Assembly (NCBI GenBank): GCA_937927675.1
Contig: CALBSG010000157.1
Coordinates: forward strand, 40,000-103,999
Length of the DNA: 64,000 nt
Source of the DNA: an uncultured Paracoccaceae bacterium
GTDB lineage: Bacteria > Pseudomonadota > Alphaproteobacteria > Rhodobacterales > Rhodobacteraceae
Reading direction: 5' to 3'
Part shown: positions 37,816 through 46,196 of the stretch, piece by piece
How the letters are laid out: each line of letters starts with the position of its first letter
How positions within the stretch are numbered: position 1 is the stretch's first letter
Translations under genes and position numbers: made by a program
The notes under the pieces: model-generated
Told to the model about the DNA's origin: nothing
The model's database searches: none
Seen by the model: only the letters and a program-made list of their open reading frames with translations

Positions 37816-39432
37816 GTGATTGGATTTTTTACAGGGCGGAGATCATCTGTCCGCAGCCATTTGGCGGCCTCGCTTTCGCTGATTCTGTGCTGCGCGCCGC
37901 AACTGGCCAGCGCGACGACGCCGGCCGGCACGGCCTATGTTCACGCCCTTGCCGCCGCCGTTGCCGAAAACGAAGCCTTGGCGGGGTTCTATCGCGATAC
38001 CGGCTATGGCGATCTGTGGACCGGGGCCGATGATGTCGCCCGCCGCCGGGCCGCACTTGCAGCCTTTGACCGGGCCGCTGATCAGGGTCTGCCAGCCAAG
38101 CGCTATGACGCCGCCGCATTGGTTGCGGCCTTTCGCGCCGCGCAGACCGAAGGCGACCGGGGCCGCGTCGAGGCCGCGATGAGCCTTGCCTATCTCGCCT
38201 ATGCCCGCGATCTGTCATCCGGCGCCCTGACCCCTGCAAAGGTGGATCCCGGCATCGTCCGCGAAATCGCGCGGCCCGATCCGGCGGTGCTGATGCGCGC
38301 CATTGCCGCCAGCCCAAACCCGGCCACCTTGCTGCAAGAACTTGCCCCCGACGCGCCGGAATATGCCCGACTGGTCAAGGAAAAGCTGCGACTGCAAGCC
38401 GGGCAGGGATGGGGCGCAGAGATTGCCTCCGACGGCCTTGGCCTTGGGGGCAGCGGGCCTGCGGTGATCCAGTTGCGGAACCAATTGATCGCGCGCGGCT
38501 ATTTGAACCAGACCGCCTCAGGGCTCTATGATCAGGCGCTGCTGCGGTCTGTGCAGCGCTTTCAACTCGACAGTGGCATCACGGCCGATGGCATCGCCGG
38601 GGCCGCGACAATCGCCGCGCTGAACGTGCCGGTGACCGAGCGGCTGAAATCCATCACCGTTGCCTTGGAACGCCTGCGCTGGATGGGCGATGCGCCGCGG
38701 GGCGCGCGGCATATATGGGTCAACCAGCCTGATTTCGTCGCCCGCATCATCGACAATGGCCGGACCAGTTTTCAAACCCGCGTGGTGATCGGCAAAAATG
38801 TCGAAGATCAGCGCAGCCCGGAATTTTCCGATCAGATGGAATATATGGTCATCAACCCGTCTTGGGGGGTGCCGCGCTCGATCACGGTGAAAGAATACTT
38901 GCCGCTGTTGCAGCGCAACGCCAATGCGGTGGAGCATTTGCAGGTGGTTGACGGCAATGGCCGGGTGGTGCCGCGCGGGGCCGTGAATTTCGCAGCTTAT
39001 TCGGCCTCTAGCTTTCCCTTTGGGCTGCGTCAGCCGCCATCGGATGGCAATGCGCTGGGGAAGGTGAAATTCATGTTCCCCAACCCTTACAACATCTATC
39101 TGCATGATACGCCCGCCAAGAACCTCTTTGCCAATGAGGTGCGCGCCTATAGCCACGGCTGCATCCGGTTGGGGGATCCGGTGGATTTTGCCCAAGTGCT
39201 GCTGGCCCGGCAAAGCGACGATCCAAAGGCGGTCTTTCAGGCTGAACTGGACAGCAAGCAGGAAAGCTCGGTCTCGCTGGACCAAAAAGTGCCGGTGCAT
39301 CTGGTCTATTTCACCGCGTGGCCCTACGGGCGCGGCCAAATCGGCTATCGCAAGGACATCTATGGGCGCGATGCCAAGCTGTTTGATGCCCTGACCGAGG
39401 CCGGGGTGGCCTTGGACGCGGAACGGGGCTAA
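37816..39432 (+). CDS. L,D-transpeptidase of the YcbB/LdtD type
   Basis: Periplasmic L,D-transpeptidase of about 538 aa forming 3-3 cross-links in peptidoglycan. The signal peptide ends near ATAPQ-type LASA, around residue 32. An N-terminal scaffold is followed by a peptidoglycan-binding repeat near 220-280 (VIQLRNQLIARGYL, AVQ-like RSVQRFQLDSGITADGIAG). The YkuD domain carries the catalytic Cys in YSHGCIRLGDP and the upstream MEYMVINPSWGVPRSI. Start chosen at GTG 37816 with AAGGA at 37805-37809, because the promoter overlaps the upstream ATG 37768, which would add 16 residues. Divergent from a MepK-like gene. Confidence 0.92.
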   Translation: MIGFFTGRRSSVRSHLAASLSLILCCAPQLASATTPAGTAYVHALAAAVAENEALAGFYRDTGYGDLWTGADDVARRRAALAAFDRAADQGLPAKRYDAAALVAAFRAAQTEGDRGRVEAAMSLAYLAYARDLSSGALTPAKVDPGIVREIARPDPAVLMRAIAASPNPATLLQELAPDAPEYARLVKEKLRLQAGQGWGAEIASDGLGLGGSGPAVIQLRNQLIARGYLNQTASGLYDQALLRSVQRFQLDSGITADGIAGAATIAALNVPVTERLKSITVALERLRWMGDAPRGARHIWVNQPDFVARIIDNGRTSFQTRVVIGKNVEDQRSPEFSDQMEYMVINPSWGVPRSITVKEYLPLLQRNANAVEHLQVVDGNGRVVPRGAVNFAAYSASSFPFGLRQPPSDGNALGKVKFMFPNPYNIYLHDTPAKNLFANEVRAYSHGCIRLGDPVDFAQVLLARQSDDPKAVFQAELDSKQESSVSLDQKVPVHLVYFTAWPYGRGQIGYRKDIYGRDAKLFDALTEAGVALDAERG

Positions 39433-39461
39433 GGCTTTTCGGGCAAAAACCGGAGGACGCC

Positions 39462-40568
39462 ATGGCCCATTCCATCGCAGAAATTGCCAAAGCCCTGGGC
39501 GCCGAGGCCGCGGGAGAGGTGTCTTTGCGTGTTGCACGCGCGTCCGAACCGGCAATGGCGGGGCCAGACGACCTCGCTTTGGCGATGGACCCGCGTTACG
39601 CTGACGGGTTGGCCAAGGGCAAGGCGCGGGCCGCGATGCTGTGGCCGGGGGCGGATTGGCAGGGCCTGGGGCTAAAGGCGGCGATTTTTGCCCCCCGCGG
39701 GCGGCTGGCAATGGCTGGGCTGTCGCGGATGATGGATCCCGGGCCTGATCTTGCGCCCGGCGTACATGCGATGACGGCCATCGACCCCACGGCCGAAATC
39801 GGCGCAGGCGCGGCCATTGGCCCCTTTGTCAGCATCGGGCGCGGGGCGCGGATTGGGGCGCGGGCGCGAATTGCCGCGCATGTCTCGATTGCCGAAGATG
39901 CGGTGATTGGCGACGATGCCCTGATCTTGCACGGCGCCCATATTGGCGCGCGGGTCGAGATCGGCCATCGTTTCATCTGTCAGCCCGGCGCGGTGATCGG
40001 GGCGGATGGGTTTTCCTTTGTCACGCCCGAGAAATCCGGCGTTGAGGAAATTCGCGAAACCCTGTCGCAACGCAACGAAATCCATGAACAAAGCTGGACG
40101 CGGATCCATTCCTTGGGCGCGGTGACAATTGGCGATGACGTTGAAATCGGCGCCAATTGCACCATTGACCGTGGCACCATCCGCAACACCGTGATCGGGC
40201 GCGGCACCAAGTTGGATAATCAGGTTCACATTGGCCACAATGTGCAGGTGGGCGAAGATACGCTTTTGTGCGGGCAGGTCGGCATTGCAGGCTCTAGCCG
40301 CATCGGCAATCGGGTGGTCTTGGCGGGGCAGGTTGGCGTCAATGACAATATCTTTGTCGGCGATGATGTGATCGCCGGTGGCGGCACCAAGATTTTCACC
40401 AATGCGCCCAAGGGGCGGGTGCTGCTGGGCTATCCGGCGGTGAAAATGGAAACCCATGTCGAGATTCAAAAGGCGCTGCGCCGTTTGCCACGCCTTGGCC
40501 CGCGCGTCGCCGCGCTGGAAGCTGTCATCTCCCCGTCATCCAGCGTTGCTAGGTCTGAGGACGACTAG
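39462..40568 (+). CDS. lpxD: UDP-3-O-acylglucosamine N-acyltransferase
   Basis: LpxD, 368 aa, adds the N-linked hydroxyacyl chain in lipid A synthesis. The N-terminal uridine-binding domain (about 1-100) precedes a left-handed beta-helix of hexapeptide repeats (about 105-330) such as IGAGAAIGPFVSIGRGARIG. The catalytic histidine is in DNQVHIGHNV. A C-terminal helix follows. Start ATG follows GGAGGACGCC. A 12-bp-plus gap leads to an acyl carrier protein gene. In many bacteria lpxD is flanked by bamA, fabZ and lpxA; here it is not. Confidence 0.95.
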   Translation: MAHSIAEIAKALGAEAAGEVSLRVARASEPAMAGPDDLALAMDPRYADGLAKGKARAAMLWPGADWQGLGLKAAIFAPRGRLAMAGLSRMMDPGPDLAPGVHAMTAIDPTAEIGAGAAIGPFVSIGRGARIGARARIAAHVSIAEDAVIGDDALILHGAHIGARVEIGHRFICQPGAVIGADGFSFVTPEKSGVEEIRETLSQRNEIHEQSWTRIHSLGAVTIGDDVEIGANCTIDRGTIRNTVIGRGTKLDNQVHIGHNVQVGEDTLLCGQVGIAGSSRIGNRVVLAGQVGVNDNIFVGDDVIAGGGTKIFTNAPKGRVLLGYPAVKMETHVEIQKALRRLPRLGPRVAALEAVISPSSSVARSEDD

Positions 40569-40584
40569 CCAGATGGAGACAAAG

Positions 40585-40863
40585 ATGGATGGTGGTTATG
40601 GGGTTGATTGGTCGGTCGCGGAGCGGGTGCGGGCGATCATCGCACAGCACGCCATGCTGAATATCGACATGGTGCTGTCAGAGGCCCGGTTGGCCGACCT
40701 TGGTCTTGACAGCCTGATGCTGGTTGAAACGATCTTTGGCCTTGAGGAGGCCTTTGATATTGCTGTGCCCTTCAATGCCAATGACCCGGCGCAAAGCCAG
40801 TTTGACCTGTCCACCGTTGGCACGATGATTGCAGGCGTCGAGGCGCTGATCGCGGCACGATGA
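40585..40863 (+). CDS. Acyl carrier protein-like
   Basis: ACP of 92 aa. The phosphopantetheine-attachment serine lies in LGLDSLMLVETIF (about residue 39). It is not the main AcpP (which carries ADSLDTVELVM-like text) and the C-terminal half is atypical (PFNANDPAQSQFDLSTVG). ATG 40585 has a GGAG site at the right distance; ATG 40573 is an alternative that lacks one. The stop overlaps the ketoacyl-synthase start (ATGA), so the two proteins are made together and probably work together. Confidence 0.88.
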   Translation: MDGGYGVDWSVAERVRAIIAQHAMLNIDMVLSEARLADLGLDSLMLVETIFGLEEAFDIAVPFNANDPAQSQFDLSTVGTMIAGVEALIAAR

Positions 40864-42056
40864 GGCGGGTGGTCATCACCGGGGCGGGCACCGTCAACCC
40901 CTTGGGGCAGACCGTCGCCGCGACCAATCAAGCGCTGCGGGCCGGGCGTTCGGCGATTGGGCCGCTCGACATTGCGGATCTGGACAGATTGTCCGTGAAG
41001 ATCGGCGCGCAAGTCACGGATTGGGAAGCAGAAACTCATTTCGATCGCAGCCAGCTTGGTCTTTTGGATCGGCATGTGCAATTCGCGCTGGTTGCGGCAC
41101 GTCAGGCCCGCGCGCAAGCCGCTTGCCCGGCCGCCGCCGATCAAACGGCCGTCATCATGGGCAACGCAGGCGGGGGGCTGACCACCTCGGACGCAGCGTT
41201 TCGGGCGGTCTACGCCGAAGGCAAAGCGCGGGTGCATCCCTTTACGGTGCCGCGGCTGATGGGATCCGCCGCCGCGAGCCATATCTCGATGGAGATGGGG
41301 CTCACGGGGCCAGCCTTTTCGGTGTCATCGGCCTGTGCCTCGTCCAATCACGCCATCGGTTTGGCGTTTCAAATGGTGCGGTCGGGCATGGTGGAGGCCG
41401 CCTTTGCAGGCGGATCCGAGGCGATGCTGTCTTTCGGCGGGCTCAAGGCCTGGGAAGGCCTGCGCGTGATGTCGCCCGAGGCGTGCCGCCCATTCTCTGC
41501 CGGGCGCAATGGTATGGTGCAGGGCGAGGGGGCGGCGGTTTTCGCGCTGGAACCCCGCGATGCGGCATTGGCGCGTGGTGCGCCGATCATGGCTGAGATC
41601 ATCGGTTTTTCCATGACATCGGATGCCAGCGATATCGTGCTTCCCAATCCCGAAGGCGCGGCCCGCGCCATGTCGGGGGCGCTGGCCGATGCCGGTATCC
41701 TCCCGGCAGAGGTCGACCACATCAACGCCCATGGCACCGGCACAACGGCCAACGACCGCTCGGAATCCGAGGCGATTACCCGTGTCTTTGGGGATCGTCG
41801 GCTTGCGATCACCGCGACAAAATCGCTGCATGGTCATCTGATCGGCGCTGCAGGGGCGGTGGAGTTGCTGGCGGTTTTGCTGGCGCTGCAAGAGGGGGTC
41901 ATCGCTCCCACCGCAGGCTATCTTGCCGCGGACCCGGATTGTCCGGTTGATCTGGTAACAGGGCAGGCGCGGTTGGCCGATGTCAGGGTTGCCCTGTCCA
42001 ACGCCTTTGCCTTTGGCGGGCTGAACTCCGTTCTTGCCCTGCGCCGGGCCGACTGA
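40860..42056 (+). CDS. Beta-ketoacyl-ACP synthase family protein (KAS II/FabF-like)
   Basis: Thiolase-fold condensing enzyme of 398 aa. The Cys-His-His triad is visible: Cys in SSACASS, His in NAHGTGT and His in KSLHGHLIGAAG. It joins acyl-ACP with malonyl-ACP. Translational coupling to a non-housekeeping ACP and location behind lpxD suggest a dedicated route for a special acyl chain, possibly for lipid A. Alternatives are another lipid or a polyketide-like product. The order resembles nodF/nodE-type and rhizobial acpXL/fabF-XL pairs in concept only; I do not claim orthology. Confidence 0.9.
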   Translation: MRRVVITGAGTVNPLGQTVAATNQALRAGRSAIGPLDIADLDRLSVKIGAQVTDWEAETHFDRSQLGLLDRHVQFALVAARQARAQAACPAAADQTAVIMGNAGGGLTTSDAAFRAVYAEGKARVHPFTVPRLMGSAAASHISMEMGLTGPAFSVSSACASSNHAIGLAFQMVRSGMVEAAFAGGSEAMLSFGGLKAWEGLRVMSPEACRPFSAGRNGMVQGEGAAVFALEPRDAALARGAPIMAEIIGFSMTSDASDIVLPNPEGAARAMSGALADAGILPAEVDHINAHGTGTTANDRSESEAITRVFGDRRLAITATKSLHGHLIGAAGAVELLAVLLALQEGVIAPTAGYLAADPDCPVDLVTGQARLADVRVALSNAFAFGGLNSVLALRRAD

Positions 42057-42069
42057 CCGCCAAAAAGCA

Positions 42070-42097
42070 AAAAGGCCCGCAGCAAGGCGGGCCTTTT
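42070..42097. terminator. Strong bidirectional terminator
   Basis: Eleven-bp stem AAAAGGCCCGC/GCGGGCCTTTT with 6-nt loop between convergent ketoacyl-synthase and ialB-like genes. Runs of A and T at the base make it effective in both directions. Confidence 0.88.
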
Positions 42098-42114
42098 CAC
42101 ACAAGCGCAGAAAA

Positions 42115-42717
42115 TTACGGCGCAGGAATCGTTGCTGCCACAGCCTCGTAACCGGCGGTGAAGCCTTTCAACGAGATGTCGAGGGTCACGCGCTTGTCGG
42201 GGGCCGCAGCCGGCACCAGCGACACGGTGGCCTTGGCACCTTTCTTGAACTGTTCCACCTCTTCGGCGGTAAAGCCGACACGGGCGACGCAGCCTTGGAC
42301 GGTGCAGAAGGTAAAGGGGTAAAGCTTGGCAGGTGCGGTGTCGATCGCGATGGTCAGATGCTCGGTCAGCAGCGTTTCAAGCGGGGCGACGATGGTCCCG
42401 CCAGCCGCCGCCTTGCCACCTGCGGGCAGCGCGAAGATCGAGAATTCGGCCACGGCATTGCCGTCGGCATCTTTCAGCAGTTGGAACAGCTGGCAGGGAT
42501 CTTTGCCATCTTCGGTCTTTTCGCAGCGCTGCTCCCACAGTTCGAACGTGGTCGCGAGATAGCCTTGGCCAACTTGCGCGGTATCCTTGGTCAGAACGGC
42601 CGGGGCGGCGCTGGCGCCCATCGACAGATCTTCGGTCGCGGGGGCCGTGGTTTCCTGCGCAAAGGCCGGAAGGGCGGTCAGGGCCACAAGGGACAGGCTT
42701 TGAAGCAGCTTACGCAT
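42115..42717 (-). CDS. Invasion-associated locus B (IalB) family protein
   Basis: Secreted protein of 200 aa with a signal peptide (MRKLLQSLSLVALTALPAFA, cleavage after about residue 20). The mature part has the IalB layout: two cysteine pairs (EQRCEKTEDGKDPCQLFQLL and FTFCTVQGCVARVGF). IalB of Bartonella promotes erythrocyte invasion; in free-living alphaproteobacteria the function is unknown and the name should not be read as a virulence claim. The frame extends upstream to 42798, but the signal peptide fixes the start at 42717. Confidence 0.88.
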   Translation of the reverse strand: MRKLLQSLSLVALTALPAFAQETTAPATEDLSMGASAAPAVLTKDTAQVGQGYLATTFELWEQRCEKTEDGKDPCQLFQLLKDADGNAVAEFSIFALPAGGKAAAGGTIVAPLETLLTEHLTIAIDTAPAKLYPFTFCTVQGCVARVGFTAEEVEQFKKGAKATVSLVPAAAPDKRVTLDISLKGFTAGYEAVAATIPAP

Positions 42718-42883
42718 CGACGTCTCGTCTTTCGTTGTTATTTCGGGGCTGCGCTTATCACGCCGCTGCTGCCAAGTCAGCGGGGAAAGCGTCATCACGG
42801 CAGGCTGACGGGCTGTTTCCTGCCCAAAAACCGCTTGATGCGGCGCGATTGCGGCCCAAACAGGCCAAACGGGTCGAAAAAGG

Positions 42884-42950
42884 AAAAAGGGCCGGCGAAC
42901 CGACCCTTTTTCTCTATTATTTGCTCCCTGTCGGACTGGCCGACGTCATT
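42884..42950 (-). ncRNA. Candidate small RNA (or leader) transcript
   Basis: On the minus strand TTGACG (42985-42980) and TAGCGT (42962-42957) are spaced 17 bp, so transcription could start near 42950. The predicted RNA of about 67 nt contains a 5-bp hairpin GTCGG-N5-CCGAC. It ends in a strong terminator (42911-42884, then CCTTTTT). A ten-codon frame begins at its 5' end (42949-42917), so a leaderless peptide is an alternative. Entirely predicted. Confidence 0.3.
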
Positions 42951-43021
42951 GAAGGGACGCTATTTCGGATTTTTCGCCCCGTCAACAGGCTTTCGTGTGT
43001 TTTGTGTCCGAAACAAATGGC

Positions 43022-43049
43022 AAAGCGTCGCAAAGGAGTGACGCTTTTT
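43022..43049 (+). terminator. Orphan plus-strand terminator-like hairpin
   Basis: Eight-bp stem AAAGCGTC/GACGCTTT with a 10-nt loop and TTTTT. No plus-strand gene precedes it closely. It may end an unannotated RNA or attenuate transcription into the DUF853 gene. The loop contains AAGGAG. Confidence 0.5.
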
Positions 43050-43186
43050 AGGCGCAGGCCTTGGGGCAAAATGCCCGTGTTCCGTAAGATCAGACTGGCA
43101 TGAAGGGGCCAAGCCTGTATTTTGACGCTAGGGCGCGCCCATGTGCGCGGCTGTTTTTTTCAAGAAGTTCAATTTTGGGGGTCACG

Positions 43187-44746
43187 ATGTCGGATGCAAT
43201 TTTTGTCGGTGGGGGCGGCGACGGCTATGGCGTGGCCCAGAACCTGCTGTTGAAATACGGCAACCGCCATGGGCTGATCGCTGGCGCCACCGGCACCGGC
43301 AAGACTGTCACCTTGCAAGTGTTGGCCGAAGGCTTTTCCGCTGCGGGCGTCCCCGTGTTCATGGCAGATGTGAAGGGTGATCTGGCCGGAATCGCGGTGG
43401 CGGGGTCGGCAGACCACAAGCTGCACGAGGCCTTTACCAAACGCGCCGCGACCATTGGTCTTGATCTGCAATATCAGGCCTTTCCCGTCACCTTCTGGGA
43501 TCTTTTCGGCGAACAGGGCCATCCGATTCGCGCCACCGTGGCCGAGATGGGGCCGCTGCTGCTGTCGCGTCTGCTGGAATTGACCGAACCGCAGGAGGGT
43601 GTTTTGAACGTCGCCTTCCGGCTGGCCGATGAGGAAGAACTGCCGCTGCTTGATCTGAAAGACCTGCAAGCGCTGCTGACCTTCATCGCCGAACATGACA
43701 GCGAAATTTCAGCGCGCTACGGGCTGGTGTCGTCAACCTCGGTCGGTGCGATCCAGCGGCGGCTTCTGGTGCTGGAAAATCAGGGGGCGGCGCAGATGTT
43801 TGGCGAACCCGCGCTGGAACTGGCCGATCTGATGCGCTGCGACGCCCAAGGGCGGGGGGTGGTGAACCTTCTGGCCGCCGACAAGTTGATGAACTCTGGC
43901 CCGCGGCTGTATGCAACCTTCCTCTTGTGGCTGTTGTCAGAGCTGTTCGAGGAACTGCCCGAGGTCGGCGACCCCGACAAGCCCAAGCTCGTCTTCTTCT
44001 TTGATGAGGCGCATCTCTTGTTCAACGATGCCCCCAAAGCGCTGGTGTCCAAGGTGGAGCAGGTGGCCCGACTGATCCGCTCCAAGGGGGTGGGTGTCTA
44101 TTTCATCACCCAAAACCCCGCCGATGTGCCTGAAATGATCCTTGGTCAGCTGGGCAATCGGGTGCAGCACGCGCTGCGCGCCTTTACCGCCAAGGATCAG
44201 AAAGACCTGAAAATGGCGGCGGAAACCTATCGGCCGAACCCGCGCTTTGCCATCGAAGACGCCATCCGCGATGTTGGCACGGGCGAAGCGGTGACCTCAT
44301 TCCTTGAGGCCAAGGGCGTGCCGGGCATTGCCGAACGTACGCTGGTGCGCCCGCCCGCCTCGCAATTGGGGCCGATTGATCCGGCCTTGCGGGCGCAGTT
44401 GATGGCCAGCTCGGGCATGGCGGCAAAATATGCCACCGCCATCGACCGCGATTCCGCCTATGAACGGCTGCGTGACAAAGCCGATCGCGCCGCACGCGAC
44501 GCCGCCGAGGCCGAAGCCCGCGAGACGCGAGAGGCCGAAGACGATCGCGGCCTGTCGCATGGGCGCCGCTACGATGGCCGATCCGGGGAAGATGATCGCC
44601 CGGCACCGCGCCCCACCAGCCGGTCGGGCAGCCGCAGCGATTCGATTGGCGAGGCCTTTGTCAAAAGCTTTGCCCGCCAATTGGGCAGCAAATCGGGTCA
44701 GGCCATCGTGCGCGGGGTTTTGGGGTCGATCTTTGGGCGGCGGTGA
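43187..44746 (+). CDS. DUF853/HerA-like P-loop ATPase
   Basis: Protein of 519 aa of the HerA/FtsK superfamily, DUF853 branch. Walker A is AGATGTGKTVT near residues 33-43, followed by the DVKGDLAG block. Walker B is KLVFFFDEAHLLF near 265-277 and a sensor-like YFITQNPADVP follows. The C-terminal 90 residues are charged and low complexity. Function unproved; related proteins are hexameric DNA translocases. ATG 43187 follows GGGGGTCACG; the longer frame from 43100 lacks a ribosome site. Confidence 0.9.
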   Translation: MSDAIFVGGGGDGYGVAQNLLLKYGNRHGLIAGATGTGKTVTLQVLAEGFSAAGVPVFMADVKGDLAGIAVAGSADHKLHEAFTKRAATIGLDLQYQAFPVTFWDLFGEQGHPIRATVAEMGPLLLSRLLELTEPQEGVLNVAFRLADEEELPLLDLKDLQALLTFIAEHDSEISARYGLVSSTSVGAIQRRLLVLENQGAAQMFGEPALELADLMRCDAQGRGVVNLLAADKLMNSGPRLYATFLLWLLSELFEELPEVGDPDKPKLVFFFDEAHLLFNDAPKALVSKVEQVARLIRSKGVGVYFITQNPADVPEMILGQLGNRVQHALRAFTAKDQKDLKMAAETYRPNPRFAIEDAIRDVGTGEAVTSFLEAKGVPGIAERTLVRPPASQLGPIDPALRAQLMASSGMAAKYATAIDRDSAYERLRDKADRAARDAAEAEARETREAEDDRGLSHGRRYDGRSGEDDRPAPRPTSRSGSRSDSIGEAFVKSFARQLGSKSGQAIVRGVLGSIFGRR

Positions 44747-44768
44747 CGGATTTTCTGCAATTGTGTCA

Positions 44769-44791
44769 GGCGGGGCCGGCAAGGCTCCGCC
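44769..44791 (+). terminator. Weak hairpin after the DUF853 gene
   Basis: Nine-bp stem (GGCGGGGCC with GGCTCCGCC, one G-T pair) and 5-nt loop, 22 bp past the stop. No T-run follows. Confidence 0.4.
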
Positions 44792-44882
44792 CATCTGGGC
44801 GGCATGACAAACTGTTGCCGCGCAGGGGCCGCAATTCTTCGTTAAGGAGTTTCGCAACGATTTTTCTGCGAGAGGTTATCTG

Positions 44883-46178
44883 ATGGCGGTAACGGCTGCT
44901 GAACAATATATGTTGGAACTCATTAACCGGGCGCGACTGGACCCGTTGGGTGAGGCAGCCCGCTATGGCATCAACCTGAACGCCGATCTTGCAGCCGGAC
45001 AGTTGCACGGTGCGCCGCGCGGCGTCTTGGCGTTTCAAGACAATCTGGAACTCGCCGCCATTGGCCATTCGCGCTGGATGCTGGCCAATGATGTGTTTTC
45101 GCATACCGGCGTCAATGGCAGCACCCCGGCGCAACGTGGCGCTGCGGCGGGATATCAAGGCTGGGGGGCGGGCGAGAACATCAGTTGGCGCGGCTCGACC
45201 GCGGGGCTGAACCTTGAAAGCACCATCGCCGTGCAGCATGCCGATCTGTTCTTGTCGGCAGGCCACCGCGTCAACATCCTGTACGACAGCTACCGCGACA
45301 TCGGCATTGCGCAAGAGGCGGGGCAGTTCACCGCGAGCGGCACGACCTATAATGCCTCGATGGTGACGCAAAACTACTCCAGCACATCCGGGGTCTATTA
45401 TGTGACCGGGGTGGTCTATTCCGACAGCAACGCCGACCGGTTCTATTCGATCGGCGAAGGGCGCAGCGGCGCAACCTTTGCCACGACGGGCGATACGGCA
45501 ATCAGCGCCGCCGCCGGGGGCTATGCGCTGCGGGCGGTGGAGGGGGGGCCAGTTCTGGTCACCGGCGCTGTTGGCAGCACCGCCTTTTCGGTGCGCATCA
45601 CAGTGGATGACATCAACGCCAAGTTGGACGTGGTCAACGCCAGCATCTTCTATGCCTCGACCAATATCACGCTGGTGTCTGGCATCAACAATGCCCGGCT
45701 TTTGGGCACCGGGCCGCTGGTTGCCACGGGCAACGGGGTGGCCAATTCGCTGGAAGGCAATGGCGTGCGCAACACGCTTTTGGGCTATGGCGGCAACGAC
45801 ACGCTGAACGGGCGGGCAGGCAATGATATTTTGCGCGGCGGCACCGGCAATGACCGGCTGATCGGCGAGGGGGGTAACGACATCCTCTATGGCGATGGCG
45901 GCAATGACCGCATGGCCGGCGGCAGCGGGGCGGACGCCTTTGTGTTCACCCGTGGCGCGGGGGTCGATGTCGTCAGCGATTTCGCCCTGAGCACCGACCG
46001 CCTGAAGTTTGACGATGCAATCTGGTCGGGAAGCGTGAGCAGCGCCGCAGAACTGGTGGCCGAACGCGCCCATATTGTGGCGGGCGACGTGGTGATTGAT
46101 CTGATGAACGGCGCGTCGCTGACATTGGATGGTGTCAGCAGCCTGACCGGGCTTTCGTCGCGAATTGATCTGTTCTGA
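44883..46178 (+). CDS. CAP (SCP/PR1) domain protein with C-terminal RTX repeats
   Basis: Protein of 431 aa without a signal peptide. An N-terminal CAP domain (about 5-160) shows AEQYMLELINRARLDP, HSRWMLANDVFSHTGVNG and GWGAGENIS. A beta-rich linker follows. About seven RTX nonapeptides occupy about 295-355 (GGNDTLNGRAGNDIL type), then a type I secretion C-terminal region. So it is most likely exported by a type I system in one step and folds on calcium. Role of the CAP domain is unknown. The stop lies 18 bp from the convergent CBS/CorC gene. Confidence 0.9.
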   Translation: MAVTAAEQYMLELINRARLDPLGEAARYGINLNADLAAGQLHGAPRGVLAFQDNLELAAIGHSRWMLANDVFSHTGVNGSTPAQRGAAAGYQGWGAGENISWRGSTAGLNLESTIAVQHADLFLSAGHRVNILYDSYRDIGIAQEAGQFTASGTTYNASMVTQNYSSTSGVYYVTGVVYSDSNADRFYSIGEGRSGATFATTGDTAISAAAGGYALRAVEGGPVLVTGAVGSTAFSVRITVDDINAKLDVVNASIFYASTNITLVSGINNARLLGTGPLVATGNGVANSLEGNGVRNTLLGYGGNDTLNGRAGNDILRGGTGNDRLIGEGGNDILYGDGGNDRMAGGSGADAFVFTRGAGVDVVSDFALSTDRLKFDDAIWSGSVSSAAELVAERAHIVAGDVVIDLMNGASLTLDGVSSLTGLSSRIDLF

Positions 46179-46196
46179 ACAGACCGTCTTTTCGGC

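Larger units (their letters stand above)
42718..43186. other. 469-bp gene-free interval with two terminator-like hairpins
   Basis: No protein gene is supported. A stem of AAAAAGGG/CCCTTTTT with inner pairs lies at 42884-42911, and a second, AAAGCGTC/GACGCTTT followed by T-run, at 43022-43049. Neither lies just after a known gene. Between them the minus strand has a possible promoter (see 42884-42985). The right end holds the promoter of the DUF853 gene. Confidence 0.6.
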
